A stretch of 64,000 nucleotides of DNA from positions 62,001 through 126,000 of the forward strand of contig CBCYME010000018.1 of assembly GCA_965183835.1 (NCBI GenBank), given 5' to 3'. Positions 54,907 to 62,798 of the stretch are shown piece after piece. The notes beneath the pieces were generated by a model that saw only the letters and a list, made by a program, of their open reading frames with translations, had not been told where the DNA came from and did no database searches. Position numbers and translations under genes: made by a program. Every line of letters begins with the position of its first letter. The first letter of the stretch is position 1. This DNA comes from OMPR01 sp965183835 (lineage in GTDB: Bacteria > Pseudomonadota > Alphaproteobacteria > Rhodobacterales > Rhodobacteraceae).

Positions 54907-55515
54907 TCAAGACCCAAAAAATCGCTGTGCCTTGACACGTTCGATAGGGATCGGCTTTCCGATTTGGCAGTTCTCATTGACTTTCTGGCATTTAAGGGAA
55001 GTCGCACCTCCCAAGACATATTTCAAATTCGCCATCTTCTGCCCGGCCACCCGGACAAGGAATGCCTTGGCAGTTTCCATCGCCGCTTTCGAAGGAATAC
55101 CGTCTAGATTATAGACAACCACCGTACCCGGAGCGAAATCGCCATAATAAGTGACGTCTTTGATATTAATGGTTTGACCCTCTGAGCCAGAGGTCAGGTA
55201 GTACCGTCCAGATGGTTTTTTGAATTTTCCATACATCATGAAAAAACTATAGGGGCCCGTATCACGAGACTTTTGTTCAGAGTAAGTCGGATAGGGTAAA
55301 AAGGTGCTCGCTCCACGCCGCCTCGGCAGACAACCGTCAAGTGTCTTGCCTTCTGCCTTACAAAAAGAGCCGTACACTCGGGGGGTGTTAAACTTTTTGT
55401 TCACAGAAACAACGAACAGTTTCTTTTTTTCGCTGGTAATATTTAGTGACTGTGCTGCCACCTCTTGAACCCAAATGGATCCAAGAAGAGCGATGCAAAG
55501 AGTCAGAAATTTCAT
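54907..55515 (-). CDS. Secreted protein of unknown function
   Basis: 202 residues from ATG 55515. Signal peptide (TLCIALLGSIWVQEVAAQ), many Lys, and Cys residues at GSFCKAEG, GCLPRR, LKCQKVNENC that may form disulfides. Composition is AT-richer than neighbours. It is sandwiched, minus strand, directly behind pccB (17 nt), so it may be a recent insertion into the cluster. Confidence 0.65.
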   Translation of the reverse strand: MKFLTLCIALLGSIWVQEVAAQSLNITSEKKKLFVVSVNKKFNTPRVYGSFCKAEGKTLDGCLPRRRGASTFLPYPTYSEQKSRDTGPYSFFMMYGKFKKPSGRYYLTSGSEGQTINIKDVTYYGDFAPGTVVVYNLDGIPSKAAMETAKAFLVRVAGQKMANLKYVLGGATSLKCQKVNENCQIGKPIPIERVKAQRFFGS

Positions 55516-55531
55516 AATCCCACCCTCAAAT

Positions 55532-57064
55532 TCACAACGGAATGTTGTCGTGTTTTTTCCACGGGTTCTTGAGCGACTTGTTCCGCAAGGATGCAAACGC
55601 CCGCGCCACGCGCTTGCGAGTCGACTTGGGCTGGATGACCTCGTCGATAAAGCCCTTTTCAGCCGCCACAAACGGGTTGGCAAAACGGTCTTCGTAATCC
55701 TTGGTATGCGCCGCGATCTTTTCCGCATCACCCAAATCCGCACGGTGGATGATTTCGGTCGCACCCTTGGCACCCATCACCGCGATTTCCGCAGTTGGCC
55801 AAGCGTAATTGAAATCGCCACGCAGGTGTTTGGACGCCATAACGTCATACGCCCCGCCATATGCTTTACGCGTGATCACAGTGACTTTTGGAACGGTTGC
55901 TTCGCCATAAGCAAACAACAGCTTTGCACCGTGCTTGATAACGCCGCCGTATTCTTGGCTGGTTCCCGGCAAAAAGCCAGGCACGTCGACCAAGGTCAGG
56001 ATCGGAATTTCGAAACAATCACAGAACCGCACGAACCGCGCCGCTTTGCGGCTGGAATCGATGTCCAGACACCCGGCCAGAATCATCGGCTGGTTCGCAA
56101 CAACACCAACGGTTTGCCCTTCGAGACGGACAAAACCAGTGATGATGTTCTTGGCGTAATCTTCTTGGATCTCGTAGAAATCGCCCTCATCCGCCAATTT
56201 GGTGATGAGCTCTTTCATATCATACGGCGTGTTCGGATTTTCTGGCACCAGCGTATCAAGCGATGTCTCGATGCGGGATGTCTCGTCAAAGAACGGACGA
56301 ACCGGGGGCTTTTCGCGGTTGTTCAACGGCAGGAAGTCCACCAGACGACGCACTTCGGCCAAAGCCTCCACATCGTTTTCAAAGGCACCATCAGCAACGC
56401 TGGATTTCTTGGTGTGCGTGGACGCGCCACCCAGCTCTTCGGCCGTCACGACTTCGTTGGTCACAGTCTTGACCACATCAGGGCCCGTGACAAACATGTA
56501 AGAGGTGTCTTTGACCATAAAGATAAAGTCGGTCATCGCTGGCGAATACACAGCGCCACCCGCACAAGGGCCCATGATCAGGCTGATCTGCGGCACTACG
56601 CCACTGGCCATAATATTGCGCTGGAACACTTCGGCATAGCCCGCAAGCGAGGCGACGCCTTCTTGAATACGCGCACCGCCTGAGTCGTTGATGCCGATGA
56701 CAGGCGCACCATTCTGGATCGCCATATCCTGGATTTTGCAGATCTTTTGAGCGTGCGTTTCAGACAGCGACCCACCAAACACGGTGAAGTCCTGGGAAAA
56801 AACATAAACCATGCGGCCGTTAATCGTGCCCCAACCGGTGATAACGCCATCACCCGCAGGGCGTTGTTTTTCCATGCCAAAATCGGTGCAACGATGGGCA
56901 ACGAACATGTCGAACTCTTCGAAGCTGTCCTCATCCAAGAGCAGCTCGATCCGCTCGCGGGCTGTCAGTTTACCGCGCCCGTGCTGCGCATCGATCCGCT
57001 TTTGCCCACCACCCAGTCGCGCGGCTTCGCGGCGATCTTCGAGCTCGGAAAGGATGTCCTTCAT
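55532..57064 (-). CDS. pccB: Propionyl-CoA carboxylase beta subunit
   Basis: 510 residues, a carboxyltransferase with the N- and C-terminal crotonase halves. Marks: GGQKRIDAQHGRGKLTARERI, FSQDFTVFGGSLSETHAQKI, GINDSGGARIQEGV, VPGFLPGTSQEYGG and AYGGAYDVMASKH. It transfers the carboxyl group from biotin on PccA to propionyl-CoA. A TTTGCAAA box 74-81 bp upstream of the start probably carries control by PccR. Confidence 0.94.
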   Translation of the reverse strand: MKDILSELEDRREAARLGGGQKRIDAQHGRGKLTARERIELLLDEDSFEEFDMFVAHRCTDFGMEKQRPAGDGVITGWGTINGRMVYVFSQDFTVFGGSLSETHAQKICKIQDMAIQNGAPVIGINDSGGARIQEGVASLAGYAEVFQRNIMASGVVPQISLIMGPCAGGAVYSPAMTDFIFMVKDTSYMFVTGPDVVKTVTNEVVTAEELGGASTHTKKSSVADGAFENDVEALAEVRRLVDFLPLNNREKPPVRPFFDETSRIETSLDTLVPENPNTPYDMKELITKLADEGDFYEIQEDYAKNIITGFVRLEGQTVGVVANQPMILAGCLDIDSSRKAARFVRFCDCFEIPILTLVDVPGFLPGTSQEYGGVIKHGAKLLFAYGEATVPKVTVITRKAYGGAYDVMASKHLRGDFNYAWPTAEIAVMGAKGATEIIHRADLGDAEKIAAHTKDYEDRFANPFVAAEKGFIDEVIQPKSTRKRVARAFASLRNKSLKNPWKKHDNIPL

Positions 57065-57135
57065 GACGATTGTCCCCTATGAAATTTTAGCGGACCATAT
57101 ATTCAGTTGCCGCGAGGCCAAAGTCTTTTTCCGCA

Positions 57136-57177
57136 AATTTGCAAATTCAATCAAAGCCAAGCAAAGCTAAATGCAAA
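57136..57177. promoter_or_regulatory. PccR (ScfR) binding region upstream of pccB
   Basis: AATTTGCAAATT (57136-57147) contains the TTTGCAAA palindrome; a weaker AATGCAAA follows at 57170-57177. In Rhodobacter sphaeroides PccR is reported to act through a paired TTTGCAAA motif. The MFS gene is divergent and could be controlled too. Inference from the motif. Confidence 0.6.
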
Positions 57178-57236
57178 TTAGCTAATTATCATATTAACCA
57201 CACGTAGTGTTGGACATATCCCAACCGCAGGCATAG

Positions 57237-58460
57237 ATGCGAAGTATGCATTCCGATCCCGCGACCACCGCCCCCCACCGCAGCCCACCAAAGATCACCA
57301 CGTTGATCCTGCTTTCAGGGCTGTCTGCGCTCGGAATGAACATCTTTCTCCCCAGTCTTCCGAATATGACGGAATACTATCAGACTGATTATCGTTTGAT
57401 GCAGCTTTCCGTGGCTCTTTATCTGCTCATCAACGCAATCATGCAGATCCTGATCGGCCCTCTTGCAGACAAGGCAGGGCGTCGACCCGTTATCCTGTGG
57501 GGCCTGTCCCTGTTCCTTGTGGCGACATTGGGATGCATTTTCTCGCCCACGGCTGAGATTTTCTTGTTCTTCCGTATGTGTCAGGCCGTCATCGCCGTCG
57601 GCGTTGTTCTTAGCCGTGCAGCCGTACGCGATATGTACGAACAGGATCAGGCGGCCTCGATGATTGGCTATGTCACGATGGGCATGGCCGTTGTTCCAAT
57701 GATTGGCCCGGCACTTGGCGGCGTTTTAGATGAATGGTTCAGCTGGCACGCCAACTTCTGGCTGCTGTTCGGGCTTGGCGTGATCACACTGGCGCTGACC
57801 TATGTTGACTTTGGCGAAACAGCGCACAAAAGCGGCAAAACGCTCGCCGCCCAGTTCAGGGAATACCCCGAGCTGCTGAAATCCCCACGGTTTTGGGGCT
57901 ATTCCCTCGCCTGCGGTTTCTCGTCTGGCTCTTTCTTTGCCTACCTCGGCGGCGCGCCGTTTGTCGGGACCGTTGTCTACGGTATGTCCCCCAGTGAGTT
58001 GGGCTTTTACTTTGGCGCTCCGGCTGTTGGATACTTCGTCGGCAACTTCATCAGCGGGCGCTTCTCGACACGCATCGGCGTGAACCACATGGTGCTTTGG
58101 GGATGCTGGCTGAACGCCCTCGGCGTTGTGTTTTCTGTTATCGTGATGTGGGCGGGGTACGGTTCACCGCTCAGCTTCTTTGGGTTCATGACCTTTGTGG
58201 GCCTTGGCAATGGCATGTCCATTCCAAACGCCACCGCGGGCGCCCTGTCCGTACGGCCCCATCTGGCAGGCACAGCGTCGGGTCTGTCCGGGGCAATTAT
58301 GTTGGCAGGTGGCGCTGGCCTAAGCGCCCTTGCCGGGGCCTTGCTGGGTCCCGAAACAGACGCAATGCCGCTACTGTACCTCATGGTTGTGACCGGCCTG
58401 TTTGGTGTCGTTGCGATTTCTGTTGTTATCAACCGGGAACGTCAACTTGGCCTGCAATAG
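57237..58460 (+). CDS. MFS transporter, Bcr/CflA drug-efflux type
   Basis: 407 residues, 12 helices. Motif A-like GPLADKAGRRPVILWG, and the RAAVRDMYEQDQAASMIGYVTM stretch with MIGPALGG of the 12-TMS drug-efflux group. ATG 57237 or 57246 may be used. Its place between pccB and pccR suggests it might export propionate-derived or toxic acids, but that is a guess from position. Confidence 0.87.
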   Translation: MRSMHSDPATTAPHRSPPKITTLILLSGLSALGMNIFLPSLPNMTEYYQTDYRLMQLSVALYLLINAIMQILIGPLADKAGRRPVILWGLSLFLVATLGCIFSPTAEIFLFFRMCQAVIAVGVVLSRAAVRDMYEQDQAASMIGYVTMGMAVVPMIGPALGGVLDEWFSWHANFWLLFGLGVITLALTYVDFGETAHKSGKTLAAQFREYPELLKSPRFWGYSLACGFSSGSFFAYLGGAPFVGTVVYGMSPSELGFYFGAPAVGYFVGNFISGRFSTRIGVNHMVLWGCWLNALGVVFSVIVMWAGYGSPLSFFGFMTFVGLGNGMSIPNATAGALSVRPHLAGTASGLSGAIMLAGGAGLSALAGALLGPETDAMPLLYLMVVTGLFGVVAISVVINRERQLGLQ

Positions 58461-58474
58461 GTTGCACTGCCCTC

Positions 58475-58513
58475 TTTGCAAAGTTAGCTTAGCCAATAGG
58501 TAAACTTGCAAAG
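58475..58513 (+). promoter_or_regulatory. PccR (ScfR) boxes upstream of pccR, overlapping its ribosome-binding site
   Basis: TTTGCAAA at 58475-58482 is perfect. A second half-like CTTGCAAAG lies at 58505-58513, directly before the ATG of pccR (58521) and covering its AAAGG. This arrangement would let PccR repress its own gene. Confidence 0.6.
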
Positions 58514-58520
58514 GCACCCT

Positions 58521-59921
58521 ATGGCCACCCAAAAACTCTATGCGGGCGCAAAGCTGCGTGAGATGCGTACACGGCTAACGCTGACCCAGAAAGATTTTGC
58601 CGCCAAGCTTGGCGTTTCGTTGCCTTATCTCAATCAGATGGAAAACAACAACCGCCCGGTCTCGACCACGGTTGTTCTCGCACTTGCTCAAGAATTCGGC
58701 ATGGATGTGACCGAGCTGAGCACCGGTGACAGTGAGCGGCTGGTGTCTGACATGCGTGAAGCCCTTGCAGACCCAATTTTTTCTGATGCCATTCCCCCGC
58801 TGGCCGACCTGCGCCTGACCGCTTCAAACGCCCCTGCTTTGGCACGTGCATTCATCGAACTTCACAAAAGTTATCGACAGACCCATGAAAGGCTGGCCTC
58901 GCTTGACGAAGCTTTGGGACGCGAAGATGCGCAAATCCAAAGCTCCCCCTGGGAGGAAGTGCGCGATTTCTTTCACTACTGTGACAACTACATCGATGCG
59001 GTTGATCGGGCTGCCGAGCGCTTTTCAGAACGCGCTACCCCAAATGGCGGCATACGCGCCGCCGCCTTTGAACGCCTGACAGGAATGGGGATCCGCATCG
59101 AGTTGAGCGATACGCCGACGCTGCGTAGTTACGACAGCGTGACGCGCACCCTCCGCCTGTCGTCCCGCATCGCCCCTCAAACTCAACTCTTTCAATTACT
59201 TCTGCAAGTGGCCCTACTCAGCCAGGATAAGCTGCTTGAGGCCACTCTTGATTTTGCGCGCTTTCAGAGTGAAGAGGCCCGCTCCATCGCCAAGATCGGA
59301 TTGGCCAACTATTTCGCGGGCGCGGCCCTCATGCCCTACACACAGCTGTTAAACGCCGCCAAAGAAAGCCGCCATGATTTAGAAGTGCTGAGCACGCGGT
59401 TCGGGGCCTCGGTCGAACAGGTGGCGCATCGCCTCTCGACCCTGCAGCGCCCCGGGGCTAAGGGTATTCCGTTTTTCTTTGTCCGCGTCGATCAAGCCGG
59501 TACCATCACCAAACGACACTCGGCAACACGTTTGCAATTTGCCCGGTTCGGCGGCGCCTGCCCGTTGTGGAACGTACATCGGGCCTTTGAAACGCCCGGG
59601 CATTTCCTACGACAGCTTGCAGAAACGCCTGATGGCATTCGCTATATTTCCCTTGCGCGGGATGTGTCGAAACCCGGAGGATCATTTGGCGCGCCAGTGC
59701 GCCGATATGCCATCGCTTTAGGGTGCGAAGTTCGCCATGCCGATGCCCTAGTCTATGCAGACAACATGGATGTGTCCAACGACAGCGCCTACGAGCCCAT
59801 CGGGATTTCGTGCCGTATCTGTGAACGCAAAACCTGCCATCAGCGCTCTGTTCCACCGTTGGAACGACGGTTAACCATCAATGCAGATCAACGCAGTATC
59901 CTGCCCTATGAGGTGAATTAA
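58521..59921 (+). CDS. pccR: PccR, ScfR-family short-chain acyl-CoA responsive regulator
   Basis: 466 residues from ATG 58521; a TTG five codons earlier is unlikely. HTH_3 at about 8-65 (LTLTQKDFAAKLGVSLPYLNQ), then an IrrE-like helical middle and a C-terminal region with clustered Cys (SCRICERKTC). This layout matches the RamB/PccR group. PccR is known to activate propionyl-CoA carboxylase genes when propionyl-CoA is present. Its position next to pccB and the boxes supports that role. Confidence 0.88.
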   Translation: MATQKLYAGAKLREMRTRLTLTQKDFAAKLGVSLPYLNQMENNNRPVSTTVVLALAQEFGMDVTELSTGDSERLVSDMREALADPIFSDAIPPLADLRLTASNAPALARAFIELHKSYRQTHERLASLDEALGREDAQIQSSPWEEVRDFFHYCDNYIDAVDRAAERFSERATPNGGIRAAAFERLTGMGIRIELSDTPTLRSYDSVTRTLRLSSRIAPQTQLFQLLLQVALLSQDKLLEATLDFARFQSEEARSIAKIGLANYFAGAALMPYTQLLNAAKESRHDLEVLSTRFGASVEQVAHRLSTLQRPGAKGIPFFFVRVDQAGTITKRHSATRLQFARFGGACPLWNVHRAFETPGHFLRQLAETPDGIRYISLARDVSKPGGSFGAPVRRYAIALGCEVRHADALVYADNMDVSNDSAYEPIGISCRICERKTCHQRSVPPLERRLTINADQRSILPYEVN

Positions 59922-59950
59922 CCTCCAACAACGATGATCTTGCAGACACA

Positions 59951-59973
59951 AAAAAGGGGGCCGTCGGCCCCCG
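59951..59973 (-). terminator. Intrinsic terminator of the YdcH-family gene
   Basis: GGGGGCC-GTC-GGCCCCC (59957-59973) is a 7-bp GC stem; on the minus strand a run of six T follows (59951-59956). It lies 22 bp after the stop of the gene at 59996, and only 30 bp from the end of pccR on the plus strand. Confidence 0.85.
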
Positions 59974-59995
59974 ATCTCTTAAAATTATTAGCAAA

Positions 59996-60235
59996 TCAAG
60001 CTTTCGCCAGAATGCCCCAGATCTCGTCTTTCAGAGCCGAGCGTTTTTTGCGCAGATCTACCTCTGCCAGCTCTTCGATCGGCTCAACATTGGTTTCGGC
60101 GCGGTGCACAGCACGGTTCACCTCATGATACTCATCCGCCAGCTTGGCAAAATGCGCATCAGACTGTTTCAGCTCACTCATCGCGGTCACTTTGTCTGGG
60201 AATTCTTCTGCCAGTTCATGGGGGGTATGAGACAT
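59996..60235 (-). CDS. YdcH-family (DUF465) small protein
   Basis: 79 residues, helical coiled-coil type: HELAEEFPDKVTAMSELKQSD, then DEYHEVNRAVHRAE and LRKKRSALKDEIWGIL. The family is widespread in Proteobacteria, with no firm role. It has its own terminator. Confidence 0.88.
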   Translation of the reverse strand: MSHTPHELAEEFPDKVTAMSELKQSDAHFAKLADEYHEVNRAVHRAETNVEPIEELAEVDLRKKRSALKDEIWGILAKA

Positions 60236-60339
60236 CTGTTCGCTCCTTATTTTCGGTTTCGAACACAGGCTAGGACAGCCAGCCGCCGCCCACTTTGACG
60301 CGGATCAAATTCGCACCCCAAACCCCACTTTTTTCGCAC

Positions 60340-60987
60340 CTATCTGTAGGCAGCCCGCCAGCCTTTGCGACGGGCCTCAGCAGCAGTACAAAACCACCGT
60401 TCGCCCTTTTGTTCGCTGATCCGCGTGCGCGCATAAAACTGCTGTCCCGGCACATGAAAAATCCGCTCCCCGCTTGAGGAAATATTGCCTTTGATCTGAC
60501 AGACCCGCTCCCGTTTTGGCGCGCGTTGACTGGCGCGATAGACCCATGGCGGGTCAACACGCCCCGCGTGAATGCCACGCTGCTGCGCAATCGCGGACTG
60601 TTCAGTCCCGATATAAGCGGCTGAGTATTTTCTGAACGCAAACGCCAGCCCCCGCGCCACCAAATCCTGCCCGGCATCCAACCCATTCACCGAACACCGT
60701 GCGACGGTCCGACCATAGCGATCTTGCGTTATTGCCTCGCATTTCGCCTGCTGGCCTTCGTATTGCGCCCGAGTTTTCTGGGTCGCCCACGCGCCACAAT
60801 TCCACCCCGCGCCATCGCGCCGCTGACAAGGTTGACCAGCCTCTGGGGCGTCAATCCCATGCAAGCGTACACGCACCGCCCCCACATCCCAGGTATCAGT
60901 GTCAACAATCCGAACAGGACCAGAGAATTCAGCACTGGCCCCCAGAGGGGCCAACGCTAAAATCAAACAAAAATAATATCTTAGCAT
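60340..60987 (-). CDS. Thermonuclease-family (SNase) secreted nuclease
   Basis: 215 residues. Signal peptide (YYFCLILALAPLGASA). SNase fold with the VRLHGIDAPEAG and DRYGRTVARC motifs and LVARGLAFAFRKYS. The C-terminal 80 residues carry a separate small Cys-containing module (CQIKGNISSSGERIFHVPG, WFCTAAEARRKGWRAAYR) that often follows SNase domains. Likely acts outside the cytoplasm. Confidence 0.85.
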   Translation of the reverse strand: MLRYYFCLILALAPLGASAEFSGPVRIVDTDTWDVGAVRVRLHGIDAPEAGQPCQRRDGAGWNCGAWATQKTRAQYEGQQAKCEAITQDRYGRTVARCSVNGLDAGQDLVARGLAFAFRKYSAAYIGTEQSAIAQQRGIHAGRVDPPWVYRASQRAPKRERVCQIKGNISSSGERIFHVPGQQFYARTRISEQKGERWFCTAAEARRKGWRAAYR

Positions 60988-61041
60988 AGGTCAGATATGC
61001 GCGGCCAAAGCCGCGCATTCAACCACAGTTGTTAAGAAAGG

Positions 61042-62700
61042 TTAACGCTGCGCGGTTTCCCACTCAGGGTGAATCCATGGCTGATCATTGGCGCGCGCCA
61101 ATGGGTCTTTGCCCAGCAAATGGTCCGACATTTTTTCACCCACCATGATCGACGGCGCATTCAAATTGCCGTTGGTGATCCGGGGAAAGATCGAACTGTC
61201 GGCAACCCGCAATCCGTCAACACCAATCACGCGCCCCTCAGGGTCGACAACTGCATTCTTGTCATCCGCACGCCCCATCCGGCAGGTCCCACAGGGGTGA
61301 TAGGCGCTTTCGGCGTGTTCTTTGATAAACCCGTTCAACTCATCATCGCTTTGCAGCGCATCCCCCGGCTGGATTTCATGCCCGGCAAAAGGCTTGAACG
61401 CCTCTTGACCAAAAATCTCGCGCGTCATGCGAATGCAGGTGCGGAAATCTTCCCAATCCTGTTCTTTACTCATGTAGTTGAATTGGATCTTGGGCGCATC
61501 TTCGGCCCTGTTGGACCGCAGCGTCACTGCCCCGCGTGCTTCCGATCGCATTGGCCCAACATGGGCTTGGAATCCGTGCCCTTCGGCTGCGGCCTTGCCA
61601 TCATAGCGCACCGCGATCGGCAAGAAATGGTATTGAACGTCGGGATACGGAATGCCCGGTTTTGAGCGCAAGAATGCAGCACTTTCGAATTGGTTCGACG
61701 CCCCTAACCCGGTCTTGGTGAACAACCATTGCGCCCCAATCACACCTTTGGAAATGAGGTTCCAATGCTTGTACAACGTGATGGGTTGAATGGCTTTCTG
61801 CTGGATGTAAAGTTCAAGATGGTCCTGCAGGTTTGAGCCCACTCCGGGGCGATCTGCGATCACGTCGATACCGTGTTCTGCCAGATGTGCCCCCGCACCG
61901 ATCCCCGACAACATCAACAGTTTCGGCGAGTTGATCGACGAGGACGCAAGCACCACTTCACGACGGGCCCGGATCACCTCGGTCTTACCACCGCGGGTGA
62001 TTTCGACGCCAACCGCACGCCCCTCTTCCATCACCACGCGCGTGGCCAATCCATTCACCAGATCACAATTGGGGCGTTTCAAAGCAGGCCGCAAATACGC
62101 ATTTGCCGCAGACCAGCGCCGCCCCTTATAGACGGTCTGCTCCATCGGGCCAAAGCCTTCTTGCTTTTCGCCGTTGTAATCGTTGGTGATTTCGTATCCG
62201 GCCTGTTGGCCAGCGTCCACAAACGCCTTGAACAACGGGTTGGATCGGGGTCCACGCGTGACATGCAACGGACCATCCGTACCGCGCCAAGTCGGATCAC
62301 CGCCATGCCCGCCGTCATCCCAGCTTTCCATCCGTTTGTAATACGGCAGCACGTCGGCATAGGACCAGCCATCGGCGCCCATGTCGGCCCAATGGTCAAA
62401 ATCCATGGCGTGCCCACGCACATAAACCATGCCGTTGATCGAAGACGATCCGCCTATGACTTTTCCACGTGGACACACAAGCCGACGCCCGCCCAAATGT
62501 GGTTCAGGTTCTGACTGATATCCCCAGTCATAGCGCGACATATTCATAGGGTAGCTCAGCGCGGCTGGCATCTGAATAAACGGGCCGGCATCGGTGCCGC
62601 CGAATTCAATCACCAACACCGAGGACCCCGCCTCGCTCAGCCGATAGGCCATAGCACAACCGGCGGATCCGGCCCCTACGATGACAAAATCTGCTTCCAT
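61042..62700 (-). CDS. betA: Choline dehydrogenase
   Basis: 552 residues from ATG 62700 (GGAGCC upstream); an in-frame start 54 nt earlier is less convincing. GMC oxidoreductase: FVIVGAGSAGCAMAYRLSE (FAD), GGSSSINGMVYVRGH, and the C-terminal HPCGTCRMG with catalytic His. It oxidises choline to betaine aldehyde. The betC gene lies just upstream on the same strand. Confidence 0.92.
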   Translation of the reverse strand: MEADFVIVGAGSAGCAMAYRLSEAGSSVLVIEFGGTDAGPFIQMPAALSYPMNMSRYDWGYQSEPEPHLGGRRLVCPRGKVIGGSSSINGMVYVRGHAMDFDHWADMGADGWSYADVLPYYKRMESWDDGGHGGDPTWRGTDGPLHVTRGPRSNPLFKAFVDAGQQAGYEITNDYNGEKQEGFGPMEQTVYKGRRWSAANAYLRPALKRPNCDLVNGLATRVVMEEGRAVGVEITRGGKTEVIRARREVVLASSSINSPKLLMLSGIGAGAHLAEHGIDVIADRPGVGSNLQDHLELYIQQKAIQPITLYKHWNLISKGVIGAQWLFTKTGLGASNQFESAAFLRSKPGIPYPDVQYHFLPIAVRYDGKAAAEGHGFQAHVGPMRSEARGAVTLRSNRAEDAPKIQFNYMSKEQDWEDFRTCIRMTREIFGQEAFKPFAGHEIQPGDALQSDDELNGFIKEHAESAYHPCGTCRMGRADDKNAVVDPEGRVIGVDGLRVADSSIFPRITNGNLNAPSIMVGEKMSDHLLGKDPLARANDQPWIHPEWETAQR

Positions 62701-62798
62701 TTCTTTGGCTCCTGGCAAGCCCACCGGTATCGCCCCCAACTTAGGGGCGTTCATTTCGTGTTGGTCCCGGCGGGATTATGGTTATTTAGGTCGAGAGG

